Part shown: piece by piece, positions 1-6,464 of the stretch
Layout: the number at the start of each line of letters is the position of its first letter
How positions within the stretch are numbered: position 1 is the first letter of the stretch
NCBI GenBank assembly: GCA_016793525.1
Contig: JAEUJT010000441.1
Location: forward strand, 1 to 9,698
Direction: 5' to 3'
Origin: Archangium sp.
GTDB taxonomy: Bacteria; Myxococcota; Myxococcia; Myxococcales; Myxococcaceae
DNA length: 9,698 nucleotides
The notes under the pieces: model-generated
The model's database searches: none
What the model saw: the letters and a program-made list of their open reading frames with translations, nothing else
What the model was told of the DNA's origin: nothing
Made by a program: the position numbers and the translations under genes

Positions 1-507
1 CACCACGTAGTCGCCGAGCGGCCCCAGCGTCTGCGCGCACGCCACGTAGTCGTCGACCGCGCGCTCCAGCGCCGTGTCTTTGTTTTTGCCGATGTTCACG
101 CCGACTGGCCCCGGGCGGAACGAGGTGGCGCGGAGCCGCTCGGCGATCACCGTCATGCCGTGGTTATTGAAGCCGAGTCGATTGATAAGCGCCTGATGCT
201 CGGGGATTCGGAACATGCGCGGCTTCGGGTTGCCAGGTTGCGGGCGCGGGGTGACGGTGCCGATCTCAACGAAGCCGAAACCGAGCCCGAACAACCCCGC
301 GATCGCCTCAGCGTTTTTGTCGAGCCCCGCCGCGAGCCCGACCGGAGAGGGGAAGGTGAGCCCCGCGACGCGCGTCTCCAGCAGCGGGTCCGCGGCGGGC
401 CGAAGCGATGCCGCCAACGGCCCCAACGCCCGCAGAGCGCCGATACCCAGGTGGTGGGCGCGCTCGGCGTCGAGCTGAAAGAGCGCCGCGCGGGCCAGCC
501 CGTACAC
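1..507 (-). CDS. pyrD: Dihydroorotate dehydrogenase (quinone), class 2, partial (N-terminal half)
   Basis: Class 2 PyrD oxidises dihydroorotate to orotate in de novo pyrimidine synthesis, using FMN and passing electrons to membrane quinone. The 169 visible residues follow the E. coli-type enzyme closely. An N-terminal amphipathic segment (ARAALFQLDAERAHHL) matches the membrane/quinone-binding extension that marks class 2. GLAAGLDKN lies at residues 58-65, EIGTVTPRPQPGNPKPR at 81-97, NRLGFNNHG at 109-117 and VNIGKNKD at 137-144; these are FMN and substrate loop motifs. The window edge cuts the gene in frame at about half its usual length of roughly 340-360 aa, so the catalytic-serine region is not visible. 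The GTG start at 507 lies 3 bases after the stop of the upstream deaminase-like gene, with a GAGG element about 7 bases before it, which suggests translational coupling. Family assignment is very secure. Confidence 0.96.
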   Translation of the reverse strand, partial: MYGLARAALFQLDAERAHHLGIGALRALGPLAASLRPAADPLLETRVAGLTFPSPVGLAAGLDKNAEAIAGLFGLGFGFVEIGTVTPRPQPGNPKPRMFRIPEHQALINRLGFNNHGMTVIAERLRATSFRPGPVGVNIGKNKDTALERAVDDYVACAQTLGPLGDYVV

Positions 508-510
508 GGC

Positions 511-1509
511 TCAGCCTCGGGGAATGAAGGAGTACTCGCGCGCCCACGCCAGCGTCTGATCGACCTGCTCGGGCGTGAGAATGCGGTTCGATTCGACGAG
601 CTCGATCTCGTGCCGCATGTCGGTGTTCAACAGGTACGGGCCGTCGGTGTTGAAGGTGATCTTCACCCCGCGGTCCCAGAAGGTGCGCACGATGTGCTCG
701 AACTCTTTGATGCCTTCGACCGCGTGGGTCTGCAGGTTCGAGGTGGGGCACAGCTCGAGCACCACGTCGCGCGCCTTGAGCAGCTTCATCGCGGCCTCGT
801 CGTAGGCGGCGCGAATGCCGTGGCCGATGCGGTTGGGCTTGAGGCGCTCGACCACCGCCATCACGCCCTCGGCGCCGGTGCCCGACGTCTCGCCGGTGTG
901 CACCGTGGTCTTCAGGCCCGCCTTGCGCGCCCGGTCGAAGAGATCTTCGTATTTGGCCACCACCTCGGGCTTGAGCTCGAGCGCGTTCGACTCGGTGCCC
1001 GCCAGGTCGATGCCCAGCACTCCGCGGCTCCGGTACTTGATCGCCTTGTCGACGATGATCGCGTTGAGCGCGTGATCGAACTCGCGCGCGAGGCAGAAGA
1101 TCAGGCACGCCTTCACGCCGTATTCGAGCTGCGCCTTGTCCATGCCGCGAATCGCCGCGTGAATGATGTGATCGAGGTCGAGCTCAGACGCCAGGTTGCG
1201 CTTCGCCGGGTTGAAGCGCAGCTCGATCTGCGTCACCCGCGAGCTGCGGTATTCTTTGCCGATGACCTCGTAGACCGAGCGCTCGATCGCCGCCGGAGAG
1301 CTCTGAATCTTCTCGGTCACGTTGTGCATGATCTTCAAGTAGTCGTCCAAGCCGCCGACCTTGTCGGGCGACGCGGTGATCAGATCGACGAACTCGAAGT
1401 AGTTCTTCACCGGCAGCTTGAAGCCTTGCTGGTGGGCAATGGACCAGAGGATGTGCGGGGCGACGGCGCCACCGACGTGAATGTGCAGATCGATCAGCTC
1501 ACGGGGCAT
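511..1509 (-). CDS. Adenosine deaminase-fold amidohydrolase with altered substrate-contact residues
   Basis: A 332-aa member of the adenosine/AMP deaminase family of metal-dependent hydrolases, which hydrolytically remove an amino group from a purine-like ring. The metal and catalytic residues are present: H9 and H11 (DLHIH), H204 and E207 (HTGE), H230 (IGHG) and D289 (NTD). G171 in IDLAG matches the substrate-contact glycine of mouse ADA. Two known adenosine contacts are changed. The Asp after HxH in canonical HxHLDG (mouse D19) is G13 in HIHVGG, and the second Asp of NTDDP (mouse D296) is G290 in NTDGP. Deaminase chemistry is therefore plausible, but adenosine as substrate is uncertain. ATG at 1509 was chosen because family members begin only a few residues before HxH. 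An upstream TTG at 1548 would add 13 residues and leave a 3-base gap to the previous gene, so it cannot be excluded. It is the third gene of the minus-strand run and sits 3 bases before pyrD. Confidence 0.86.
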   Translation of the reverse strand: MPRELIDLHIHVGGAVAPHILWSIAHQQGFKLPVKNYFEFVDLITASPDKVGGLDDYLKIMHNVTEKIQSSPAAIERSVYEVIGKEYRSSRVTQIELRFNPAKRNLASELDLDHIIHAAIRGMDKAQLEYGVKACLIFCLAREFDHALNAIIVDKAIKYRSRGVLGIDLAGTESNALELKPEVVAKYEDLFDRARKAGLKTTVHTGETSGTGAEGVMAVVERLKPNRIGHGIRAAYDEAAMKLLKARDVVLELCPTSNLQTHAVEGIKEFEHIVRTFWDRGVKITFNTDGPYLLNTDMRHEIELVESNRILTPEQVDQTLAWAREYSFIPRG

Positions 1510-1551
1510 GGCCACCAATGCCACAAACCACGCGGCTCGCGCTAGCAAATC

Positions 1552-2322
1552 TCAGAACTGCGGCCTGCCAGGCTCGATGTGTGGGCCCTTGAGCGGATCA
1601 GGCCCCCCGCCGCGAAACCACAACGTCACCAGGCGCCGCAGCCGGTCTGACCGGTTCGCGCCGCTGCCGTGCGCCAGCATGGGGTGAAAGATCACCGCAT
1701 CTCCGGGCTGCATCGAGACCAGCGTTCGGTGGGTCTCGTCGAACACGCCCTCGTTCGTCGAGGCCGCGTCGTACGCGAAGTCGACCAGCGCGTGGTGGGT
1801 TCGCCCCAACACCTCGAAGCCTCCGTTGCCTGAGTCGGCGGCGTCGAGCGCGATGACCAGGTTGAGGCCGCCGTGGCGCTCGATTCGCCCGCGCGTCTTG
1901 CCGATGACGAAGTGCACGTCTTGGTGAAACGGAAAGCCGGTGCCGAGCCGCGGCAGCTTCAGGTTCACCTGATCGACCAGGCACTTCGGCGCTGACAGGC
2001 CGAGCTGCTCCAGCGCGCCGATCAGACCGCGATCTCTCCGCAGGTCGTCGAACGCCTTCTGGCCCTTCGAGGGAAAGGTGATCTTCCGCAGCGCGCCAGG
2101 CGACACGGCCGGTTCACCTTTTCGCCCGCTGGCCGACTGCACCTCGTAGCCGACGCCGCGAACCACCGTGTCGCGCGTAAACGTGGCGCCGGCCTGCTCC
2201 AACGTCTCCGTCGCGCGCAGGAGCACCGCCAGCGTCTCGTCGCTGATGAAGCGAGGCACCACCAGCCAGCCTTCGTGCTCCAGGGTCTTCTTCGCGTCAG
2301 CGGGGAGGGTGAAGGGCGCCAT
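1552..2322 (-). CDS. Phytanoyl-CoA dioxygenase (PhyH) family Fe(II)/2-oxoglutarate oxygenase
   Basis: A 256-aa protein of the PhyH family, which are cytoplasmic non-haem iron oxygenases that typically hydroxylate a substrate using O2 and 2-oxoglutarate. The iron-binding facial triad is visible: HQD at residues 133-135 (H133, D135) in the context GFPFHQDVHF, and distal H218 in IFHPMLAHGSGANRS. The Arg pair at 229-230 is in the place expected for 2-oxoglutarate carboxylate binding. MQPGDAVIF (204-212) is the usual strand before the distal His. Length is normal. The substrate cannot be read from sequence, since PhyH members act on lipids, amino acids, small natural products and alkaloids. The ATG at 2322 follows the stop of the upstream ADP-ribosylglycohydrolase-like gene by 3 bases, so the two are probably co-transcribed. 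No strong Shine-Dalgarno sequence is seen. Family is secure, role unknown. Confidence 0.88.
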   Translation of the reverse strand: MAPFTLPADAKKTLEHEGWLVVPRFISDETLAVLLRATETLEQAGATFTRDTVVRGVGYEVQSASGRKGEPAVSPGALRKITFPSKGQKAFDDLRRDRGLIGALEQLGLSAPKCLVDQVNLKLPRLGTGFPFHQDVHFVIGKTRGRIERHGGLNLVIALDAADSGNGGFEVLGRTHHALVDFAYDAASTNEGVFDETHRTLVSMQPGDAVIFHPMLAHGSGANRSDRLRRLVTLWFRGGGPDPLKGPHIEPGRPQF

Positions 2323-2325
2323 GTG

Positions 2326-3405
2326 TCAGCTCGGGGGAATGAACTGACGCGGGTGAAAGGCGAGCCACGCCGCGTCTGGTTCGCTCGCAAACAGCATGCG
2401 CTCCCGCCACTCCGTGGGAATCGCCGCCTCGCCCCAGATCGCGCCGAACACCGCGCCGGTGATCGCGCCCGTCAGGTTCGATTCGCCACCACGGTTGGCC
2501 ACGTCGAGCACCGCGGCTTCGAAGCTCGGCGCATGGAAGACCTCCCAGAGCGCGAGGCGAATTGCGACCCGCGCGGTGCCTCCCTGCGGGCCGTGAATGA
2601 ACACCTCAGGGCCATACATCTGCGGATCCGCGTGCTGTGCCGCCCGGAGATCCGCTCGCAGCCCGTCGGCCGCCTTCTTGATGTCGCTCACCCAGTCGGG
2701 GTGCCGCTTGCCCAACGTCGCCGCCGCGTATGACAGCTCGTTCTCCGCCACCACCGCCAACGCCTTGGTGTCGATTCGCTCCGCCGGAGACGCGATGGCC
2801 CCCGCGATGACGCCGTTCAGCAGGGCCGCGCCCACGACGCTTTCTGGCGCGAAGTCGGTCAGCTGTACCGCCGCGACCGTGGCGTCGAACCGCGCCTCGC
2901 GCGCAGGGAAATGCACCGCGAGGGGGACAACTTGCGCCAAAGGGACCGCGCTGCCCTCTGGTCGAAGCGCCTCGAGCCACAGGCTTTCGCCCACGCCTTC
3001 AGGAGGCGAACCTTCGGCCAACCGGGCGCACGCCAATCGAAGGTGCTCGAGCGCATCGGCGCCGGCCGTCGCTTGCGACCACTGCACCAGGTCGCGCGCG
3101 TATTCGAGAAAGTCGAACTTCCCGTCGCGCTGCAGGTGTTTCCACGTCATCACCGCCAGCTGGGTCGGTGACGAGCACTGGCCGGGAAGCAGCTCGAAGG
3201 GGCCTCCGCCGGTCATGTCCCGCGGCGTCGTATCGAGCGTGGGAAAGTCAGCTGTCGCCGGCCGCCGACCGATCATCGGTACGCCCAGGGCGTCGCCCAC
3301 GGCCAAACCAAGCAGCGCCCCTCGCTGGCGACCCTGCCGGAGAGCGTCGTTGGGGCCCTTCGCAAGACCCTGTTTTTTCAGATTTTGGGGTGGAGGAGGC
3401 GCCAT
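2326..3405 (-). CDS. ADP-ribosylglycohydrolase (DraG/ARH) family protein lacking canonical metal-site aspartates
   Basis: A 359-aa all-alpha protein of the ADP-ribosylglycohydrolase family, whose active members use two Mg/Mn ions to release ADP-ribose from modified proteins or small molecules. The fold signatures are clear: GALLGLAVGDALG at residues 29-41, a PGQ segment at 74-76, SFEAAVLDVANRGGE at 294-308 and TGAITGAVFGAIWG at 312-325. Both metal-binding motifs are degenerate. The usual (T/S)DDT after the PG segment reads SSPT (78-81), and the usual GGDTDT near the C-terminus reads GGESNL (306-311). Four aspartates that normally hold the metals are therefore S, P, E and N. The reading frame is intact throughout, so this is not a decayed gene; a non-catalytic binding protein or a changed reaction is the likely reading. 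ATG 3405 is preferred over TTG 3414. It is the first gene of the minus-strand run. Confidence 0.86.
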   Translation of the reverse strand: MAPPPPQNLKKQGLAKGPNDALRQGRQRGALLGLAVGDALGVPMIGRRPATADFPTLDTTPRDMTGGGPFELLPGQCSSPTQLAVMTWKHLQRDGKFDFLEYARDLVQWSQATAGADALEHLRLACARLAEGSPPEGVGESLWLEALRPEGSAVPLAQVVPLAVHFPAREARFDATVAAVQLTDFAPESVVGAALLNGVIAGAIASPAERIDTKALAVVAENELSYAAATLGKRHPDWVSDIKKAADGLRADLRAAQHADPQMYGPEVFIHGPQGGTARVAIRLALWEVFHAPSFEAAVLDVANRGGESNLTGAITGAVFGAIWGEAAIPTEWRERMLFASEPDAAWLAFHPRQFIPPS

Positions 3406-3421
3406 GGAACGCAACTTTCGG

Positions 3422-3441
3422 TACAGTTGCGCGACAATGTA
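3422..3441. promoter_or_regulatory. Imperfect 20-bp palindrome in divergent intergenic region (possible operator)
   Basis: The 76-base gap between the two divergent starts (3405 minus, 3482 plus) contains TACAGTTGCGCGACAATGTA. Seven of its ten base pairs are symmetric, with TACA/TGTA ends and a CGCG centre. Its position between two divergent genes would suit a regulator-binding site controlling both. No convincing -10/-35 pair could be placed on either strand, and the symmetry is modest. Confidence 0.25.
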
Positions 3442-3481
3442 GGCGATTTCTCACCCCGTCGTCCGCGGAGACTGAATTCAC

Positions 3482-4972
3482 ATGACCGTCGAGAACATTC
3501 GTCGTGAGCTGACCAACGCGCTGAAGAACCGCACCATCAGCCGCGACGAAGTGAAGAAGATGTTCCGCGCGGCGAGCACCAGCGGCAACACCATCGACGC
3601 GGCCGAGCGGGCGGAGCTGAAGAAGACCTTCGAGACCTACAAGTCGAAGTTCTCCGCGGCAGGCACGAAGGAGTTCAACCGGCTGTTCGGCACCACTCCG
3701 ACGCCGACCACCCCCACGACGCCGACCACGCCTACCGTCCCCACGGGCCCGGAGCGCACCAGCGTCACCGCGCGCACCCCGTGGACGACCACGTACTGGC
3801 CCATGGCCGGCAACGGCCTCGATGACACCGGTTCTGCATCGACGAACCTGTGGGCGAAAGACGGCCCGCTGGCGAAGTTCGACTCGCTCCTCAAGGCCCG
3901 CGGCAAGGCCGAAGGTGCGCGCAACTTCGAGCTCAAGCCGTCGCTCAACTCCCTCATCGGCAAAGAATCGGGCCACTACGTGCCGAACTCGTATCTGAAC
4001 GAGAAAGACGCCGAGCGCACCACTGGCGTCGACTTCAACAACAACGGGAAGATCGACGCCAACGTCGAATACGACTTCATCGACGGCCGCGGCCAGTTCG
4101 GCAAAGACGGCAAGACGACCGGCACCATGAACGTTGGCTGGTGGGGCAGCTGCGACAAGGTGGCGCTGGCCGGCGTGCTGTTCGAAGAGCCGAAGCGCGA
4201 TGTCACCATCAACGGCGTCACCTTCACCAAGCAAGACATTCTCGGCCTGCTGACGGTGTTGGCCGACAGCCAGGGCGGTGGCACTGAGTTCGTGGGCAAC
4301 CGCTACGACGCGCGCGCCGACGTCATTCGCCTGAAAAACGGCCAGACCGTCAATGGTGAGATCCTCACCACGGTCGACTTCAGCGGCGTGGCTCGCCGTG
4401 AGTCGGGCGACTACCAGGTGCTCGATGGCGCCGGCATTCCCGACGAGATCAAGGTGCGCCTGATGGACGGCACTGAAAAGACCTACAAGAAGTCTGAGCT
4501 CACCTCGCTCTCGCGCGAAGACAAGCAAGACGACCCGGTGCTGATGCATGAGACGATCAGCGCGTGGCTCAAGTCGGGCCGCCCGGCGGTGATGGACAAA
4601 GACTCCGGCGACCACGTGTGGAACTACAATTTCTACAAAGCCGACGACACGCTCTACAAGAACGGCCTCAAGCCCTCGTGGGCGTCTGACGACATGCTGA
4701 AGAAGGGCTTCAAGGGCGCGACCAGCGGCGGCAACATCGTCTGGGTCGAGCGCACGGTGACCCTGTCGAGCGGCGGCACCGAGAACTACCGCTACTGGAT
4801 GGAAGAGAAGAACGGCAAATACGTCAACGGCGGCTGGGCGCCTGGCTCGTCGAACCCCGACTTCCTCTGGCGGCCGAACAGCGAGGCGAGCTTCACCGGG
4901 TACAACTCGCGCAACCCGTTCGTCGACCCGAAGCTGGTGAAAGAAATCTACGACAAGTCGATCGCGCCGTAA
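3482..4972 (+). CDS. Elicitor-type transglutaminase-like protein with helical N-terminal domain
   Basis: A 496-aa protein in three parts. Residues 1-70 are a charged, predicted helical domain. Residues 71-90 are a Thr/Pro linker. Residues 95-496 resemble the TGase_elicitor family (Phytophthora GP42-like transglutaminases, which crosslink Gln to Lys or amines with a Cys nucleophile). Supporting motifs in order are: GWWGSCDKVALAG with candidate nucleophile C224; EEPKRDVTINGVTF at 235-248 followed by QDILGLL at 251-257; GDHVWNYNFYKAD at 376-388, a likely acid/His-containing segment with H378; and NGKYVNGGW (444-452) with NPDFLWRP (458-465), which resembles the conserved end of that family. A calcium-loop-like DFNNNGKID lies at 184-192. 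No signal peptide is visible, so it is either cytoplasmic or exported by a non-Sec route. ATG 3482 is preceded by GGAG 11 bases upstream. The match was made by motif memory and the catalytic role is inferred. It could instead be a non-crosslinking cysteine protease-like enzyme. Confidence 0.7.
   Translation: MTVENIRRELTNALKNRTISRDEVKKMFRAASTSGNTIDAAERAELKKTFETYKSKFSAAGTKEFNRLFGTTPTPTTPTTPTTPTVPTGPERTSVTARTPWTTTYWPMAGNGLDDTGSASTNLWAKDGPLAKFDSLLKARGKAEGARNFELKPSLNSLIGKESGHYVPNSYLNEKDAERTTGVDFNNNGKIDANVEYDFIDGRGQFGKDGKTTGTMNVGWWGSCDKVALAGVLFEEPKRDVTINGVTFTKQDILGLLTVLADSQGGGTEFVGNRYDARADVIRLKNGQTVNGEILTTVDFSGVARRESGDYQVLDGAGIPDEIKVRLMDGTEKTYKKSELTSLSREDKQDDPVLMHETISAWLKSGRPAVMDKDSGDHVWNYNFYKADDTLYKNGLKPSWASDDMLKKGFKGATSGGNIVWVERTVTLSSGGTENYRYWMEEKNGKYVNGGWAPGSSNPDFLWRPNSEASFTGYNSRNPFVDPKLVKEIYDKSIAP
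3692..3751 (+). repeat. Thr/Pro-rich linker-coding repeat
   Basis: Short tandem ACC/ACG-CCN codons encode TTPTPTTPTTPTTPTVPTGP (residues 71-90). This separates the N-terminal helical domain from the transglutaminase-like domain and probably acts as a flexible, extended linker. Short repeats like this can vary in length between strains. Confidence 0.7.
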
Positions 4973-5000
4973 GGCGAGGCCTGCCACGTCGCAGCACCTG

Positions 5001-5033
5001 CCGCCGTCTCCGACTTCAGGTTGGAGGCGGCGG
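5001..5033 (+). terminator. Probable intrinsic terminator of the transglutaminase-like gene
   Basis: An 11-bp arm CCGCCGTCTCC (5001-5011) pairs with GGAGGCGGCGG (5023-5033) with one G-T wobble and an 11-base loop. It is followed by the moderately T-rich TTGGCGTTTG. It lies 29 bases after the stop codon at 4972 and before the start of the PEGA gene at 5070. The T tract is weak, as is common in GC-rich genomes. Confidence 0.6.
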
Positions 5034-5043
5034 TTGGCGTTTG

Positions 5044-5059
5044 AGGCGCGTTGGCGCCT
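5044..5059 (+). promoter_or_regulatory. Small perfect hairpin just upstream of the PEGA gene start
   Basis: AGGCGC (5044-5049) pairs perfectly with GCGCCT (5054-5059) across a GTTG loop. The hairpin ends 10 bases before ATG 5070, so it would occupy the leader of this mRNA. It might be part of the preceding terminator region or might influence ribosome access. The only purine-rich element, AGGA at 5066-5069, abuts the ATG and is badly spaced for a Shine-Dalgarno site. Confidence 0.3.
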
Positions 5060-5069
5060 ACGCTCAGGA

Positions 5070-5684
5070 ATGCGCGCACTCTTTGTGGTGGTGGTGGCGT
5101 CGGTGGCCGGGGCCGAAGAAGCGGCGACGGGCCGCCTGTTGGTCGACTCGAAGCCGAAAGCGTCGGTGGCGGTCGACGGTGTCGCACGGGGAACGACTCC
5201 GCTCGCGCTCGATGCCGTGCCGGTGGGCTCACACACGCTGGTGCTCACCGACGTGGTCAGCAAGCGCGCCAAGACGGTGACGGTCGAGGTGCGCCGTGAC
5301 GACACCACCATTCATCTCGAGCGGCTGCCGGTCGTGGTTCCGCTGTCGAACGGGAACCACGTTGTGCAGTTTGTTCGTGACGACAAGCCAGGCGTCTCGA
5401 CCACCATTGAGGTCGATGTTCAAAGCAGCGGCATCGTGGTGTCGACGTCGCCAGTCCCCACGGCAGCGGCGGAGAAGGCTTCGGGCAGGTTGACGCTCAA
5501 GACCGAGCCGTGGACCGAGGTGTACGAAGACGGCCGCTTGATCGGCGAGACGCCGCTGGTCGAGAGACCGCTGTCGGCTGGCAGACATACGCTGCTGCTG
5601 CGAAACGTGATGCACGACATCGCTCGCACGATCGAGGTCGACATCGCCGCAGATCAGAAGGTCATCAAGTCGGTGCGCTTCTGA
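5070..5684 (+). CDS. Exported PEGA-repeat protein
   Basis: A 204-aa predicted exported protein. Residues 1-15 (RALFVVVVASVAGA) form a short Sec-type signal peptide with a plausible AGA|EE cleavage site and no lipobox. Two PEGA domains follow. One lies at about 21-75 (VAVDGVARGTTPLALDAVPVGSHTL). The other lies at about 139-204 (EVYEDGRLIGETPL, then LSAGRHTLLL). Both keep the family pattern of a G-x-TPL turn followed by G-x-HTL. The segment 85-128 contains NGNHVVQF and may be a worn third copy. PEGA domains are small beta-rich modules found in surface or periplasmic proteins of myxobacteria and others; here there is no attached enzyme domain, so a structural or binding role is inferred. ATG 5070 was chosen because it begins the signal peptide. 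The in-frame TTG at 5034 directly abuts the terminator hairpin. The gene converges on rsmE with a 3-base gap. Confidence 0.88.
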   Translation: MRALFVVVVASVAGAEEAATGRLLVDSKPKASVAVDGVARGTTPLALDAVPVGSHTLVLTDVVSKRAKTVTVEVRRDDTTIHLERLPVVVPLSNGNHVVQFVRDDKPGVSTTIEVDVQSSGIVVSTSPVPTAAAEKASGRLTLKTEPWTEVYEDGRLIGETPLVERPLSAGRHTLLLRNVMHDIARTIEVDIAADQKVIKSVRF

Positions 5685-5687
5685 CCG

Positions 5688-6407
5688 TCAGCCGCGCACG
5701 CGCCCGATGACCGCGGGAATCGCCACCTCGACGCGGAGGACGCGCGCCCCCAGCGACACCGGCGTGAAGCCTTGCTGAACGAAGCACTCGAGCTCGAAGG
5801 GCACCCACCCACCGTCGGGCCCAATGGCGACGGTGACGCGCTCTCTCGAGGGCACGGGCGCCCGGGCGATCGGCGCGCCCGGGTGAGGCACCAGGCGGCG
5901 TGACGCAGGCCAACTGGGCAGCTCGTCTTCGACGAAAGGCTTGAAGCGCTGGTGCACCGTCACGACGGGTGGCACCGTGTCGCGCGCTTGCTCCAGCCCC
6001 AGGTCGAGGAGGCCGGCGATGAAGGCGGGGTCGAGCACCTTGGAGTCGAAGTAGCTCTTCTCGACCTTGGCCGCGTTCACCAGGGCAACCCGGTCGACGC
6101 CGAGCGACGCCAGCGCCGAGAGCACCCGCTTCAGCGCCTTCGGGCGGGGAATGGCCACCACCGCGTCGATGCCCGGGCGTTCAAGCGGGGGCTCGGTCAG
6201 CGTGACCCGCAGCTCGAGCCGCTCCGCGTCGTGGTGGAGGACCTCGCCGGAGCCGCACAGGCCTCCGCGTACCCCGACCCGCAGCAGCTGCCCGCGCTGC
6301 ACCCGCAACACCTCGCGCGCGTGCACGTGCCGGCGGCCAGTCAGGTGCACCAGGCCATCGGCAGCGATCTCCTCGGGCTGGAGCAGCAGCAGGTTCACGA
6401 CGGGCAT
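5688..6407 (-). CDS. rsmE: 16S rRNA (uracil-1498-N3)-methyltransferase RsmE
   Basis: RsmE methylates U1498 of 16S rRNA in the assembled 30S subunit using S-adenosylmethionine. The 239-aa length is typical. An N-terminal RNA-binding region contains HAREVLRVQRG (29-39), matching the family H..VLR..G signature. The C-terminal SPOUT trefoil-knot domain has IGPDGGW at 195-201 (usual IGPEGG) and SLGARVLRVEVA at 218-229 (usual LG.RILR.ETA). The usual Thr in the last motif is Val here, a small variation in the knot loop. ATG 6407 gives MPVVNLLLLQ, a normal family start; the open frame extends upstream only as antisense to the DTW gene. No clear Shine-Dalgarno site precedes it. It is divergent from the DTW-domain gene (57-base gap) and convergent with the PEGA gene (3-base gap), with no terminator visible between the latter pair. 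Confidence 0.93.
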   Translation of the reverse strand: MPVVNLLLLQPEEIAADGLVHLTGRRHVHAREVLRVQRGQLLRVGVRGGLCGSGEVLHHDAERLELRVTLTEPPLERPGIDAVVAIPRPKALKRVLSALASLGVDRVALVNAAKVEKSYFDSKVLDPAFIAGLLDLGLEQARDTVPPVVTVHQRFKPFVEDELPSWPASRRLVPHPGAPIARAPVPSRERVTVAIGPDGGWVPFELECFVQQGFTPVSLGARVLRVEVAIPAVIGRVRG

Positions 6408-6464
6408 GGTGCCGAGGTGACGGGCGGCTTGCCACCACTCCGTGCTCCGGGCAGGGTGGATCTC

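Noticed and set aside
160..1545. Long plus-strand open frame of 461 codons
   Set aside because: It runs opposite the deaminase-like and pyrD genes and has an Arg/Val/Ala-rich composition with no recognisable domain, which is typical of antisense frames in GC-rich DNA.
1510..1548. TTG start at 1548 for the deaminase-like gene
   Set aside because: It would give the 3-base gap seen at other junctions, but the extra hydrophobic residues are not expected in a family that starts just before HxH. Kept only as an alternative.
1..3405. The ADP-ribosylglycohydrolase-like and deaminase-like pair read as an anti-phage nucleotide-depletion or ADP-ribosylation toxin system
   Set aside because: No ADP-ribosyltransferase toxin, nuclease, NADase or other effector is present, and pyrD in the same run points to metabolism. 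Nothing in the sequence supports defence.
3406..3414. TTG start at 3414 for the ADP-ribosylglycohydrolase-like gene
   Set aside because: It adds only three residues before a normal ATG at 3405, and no better ribosome site favours it.
3248..5311. 687-codon minus-strand open frame
   Set aside because: It is antisense to the transglutaminase-like gene and spans parts of the ADP-ribosylglycohydrolase-like and PEGA genes. The translation is low-complexity Val/Arg/Ala/Glu with no family signature.
5952..6464. Upstream extension of the DTW open frame
   Set aside because: This part lies opposite rsmE and has no domain signature; the DTW family sequence begins just after GTG 6465, which has a Shine-Dalgarno-like element.
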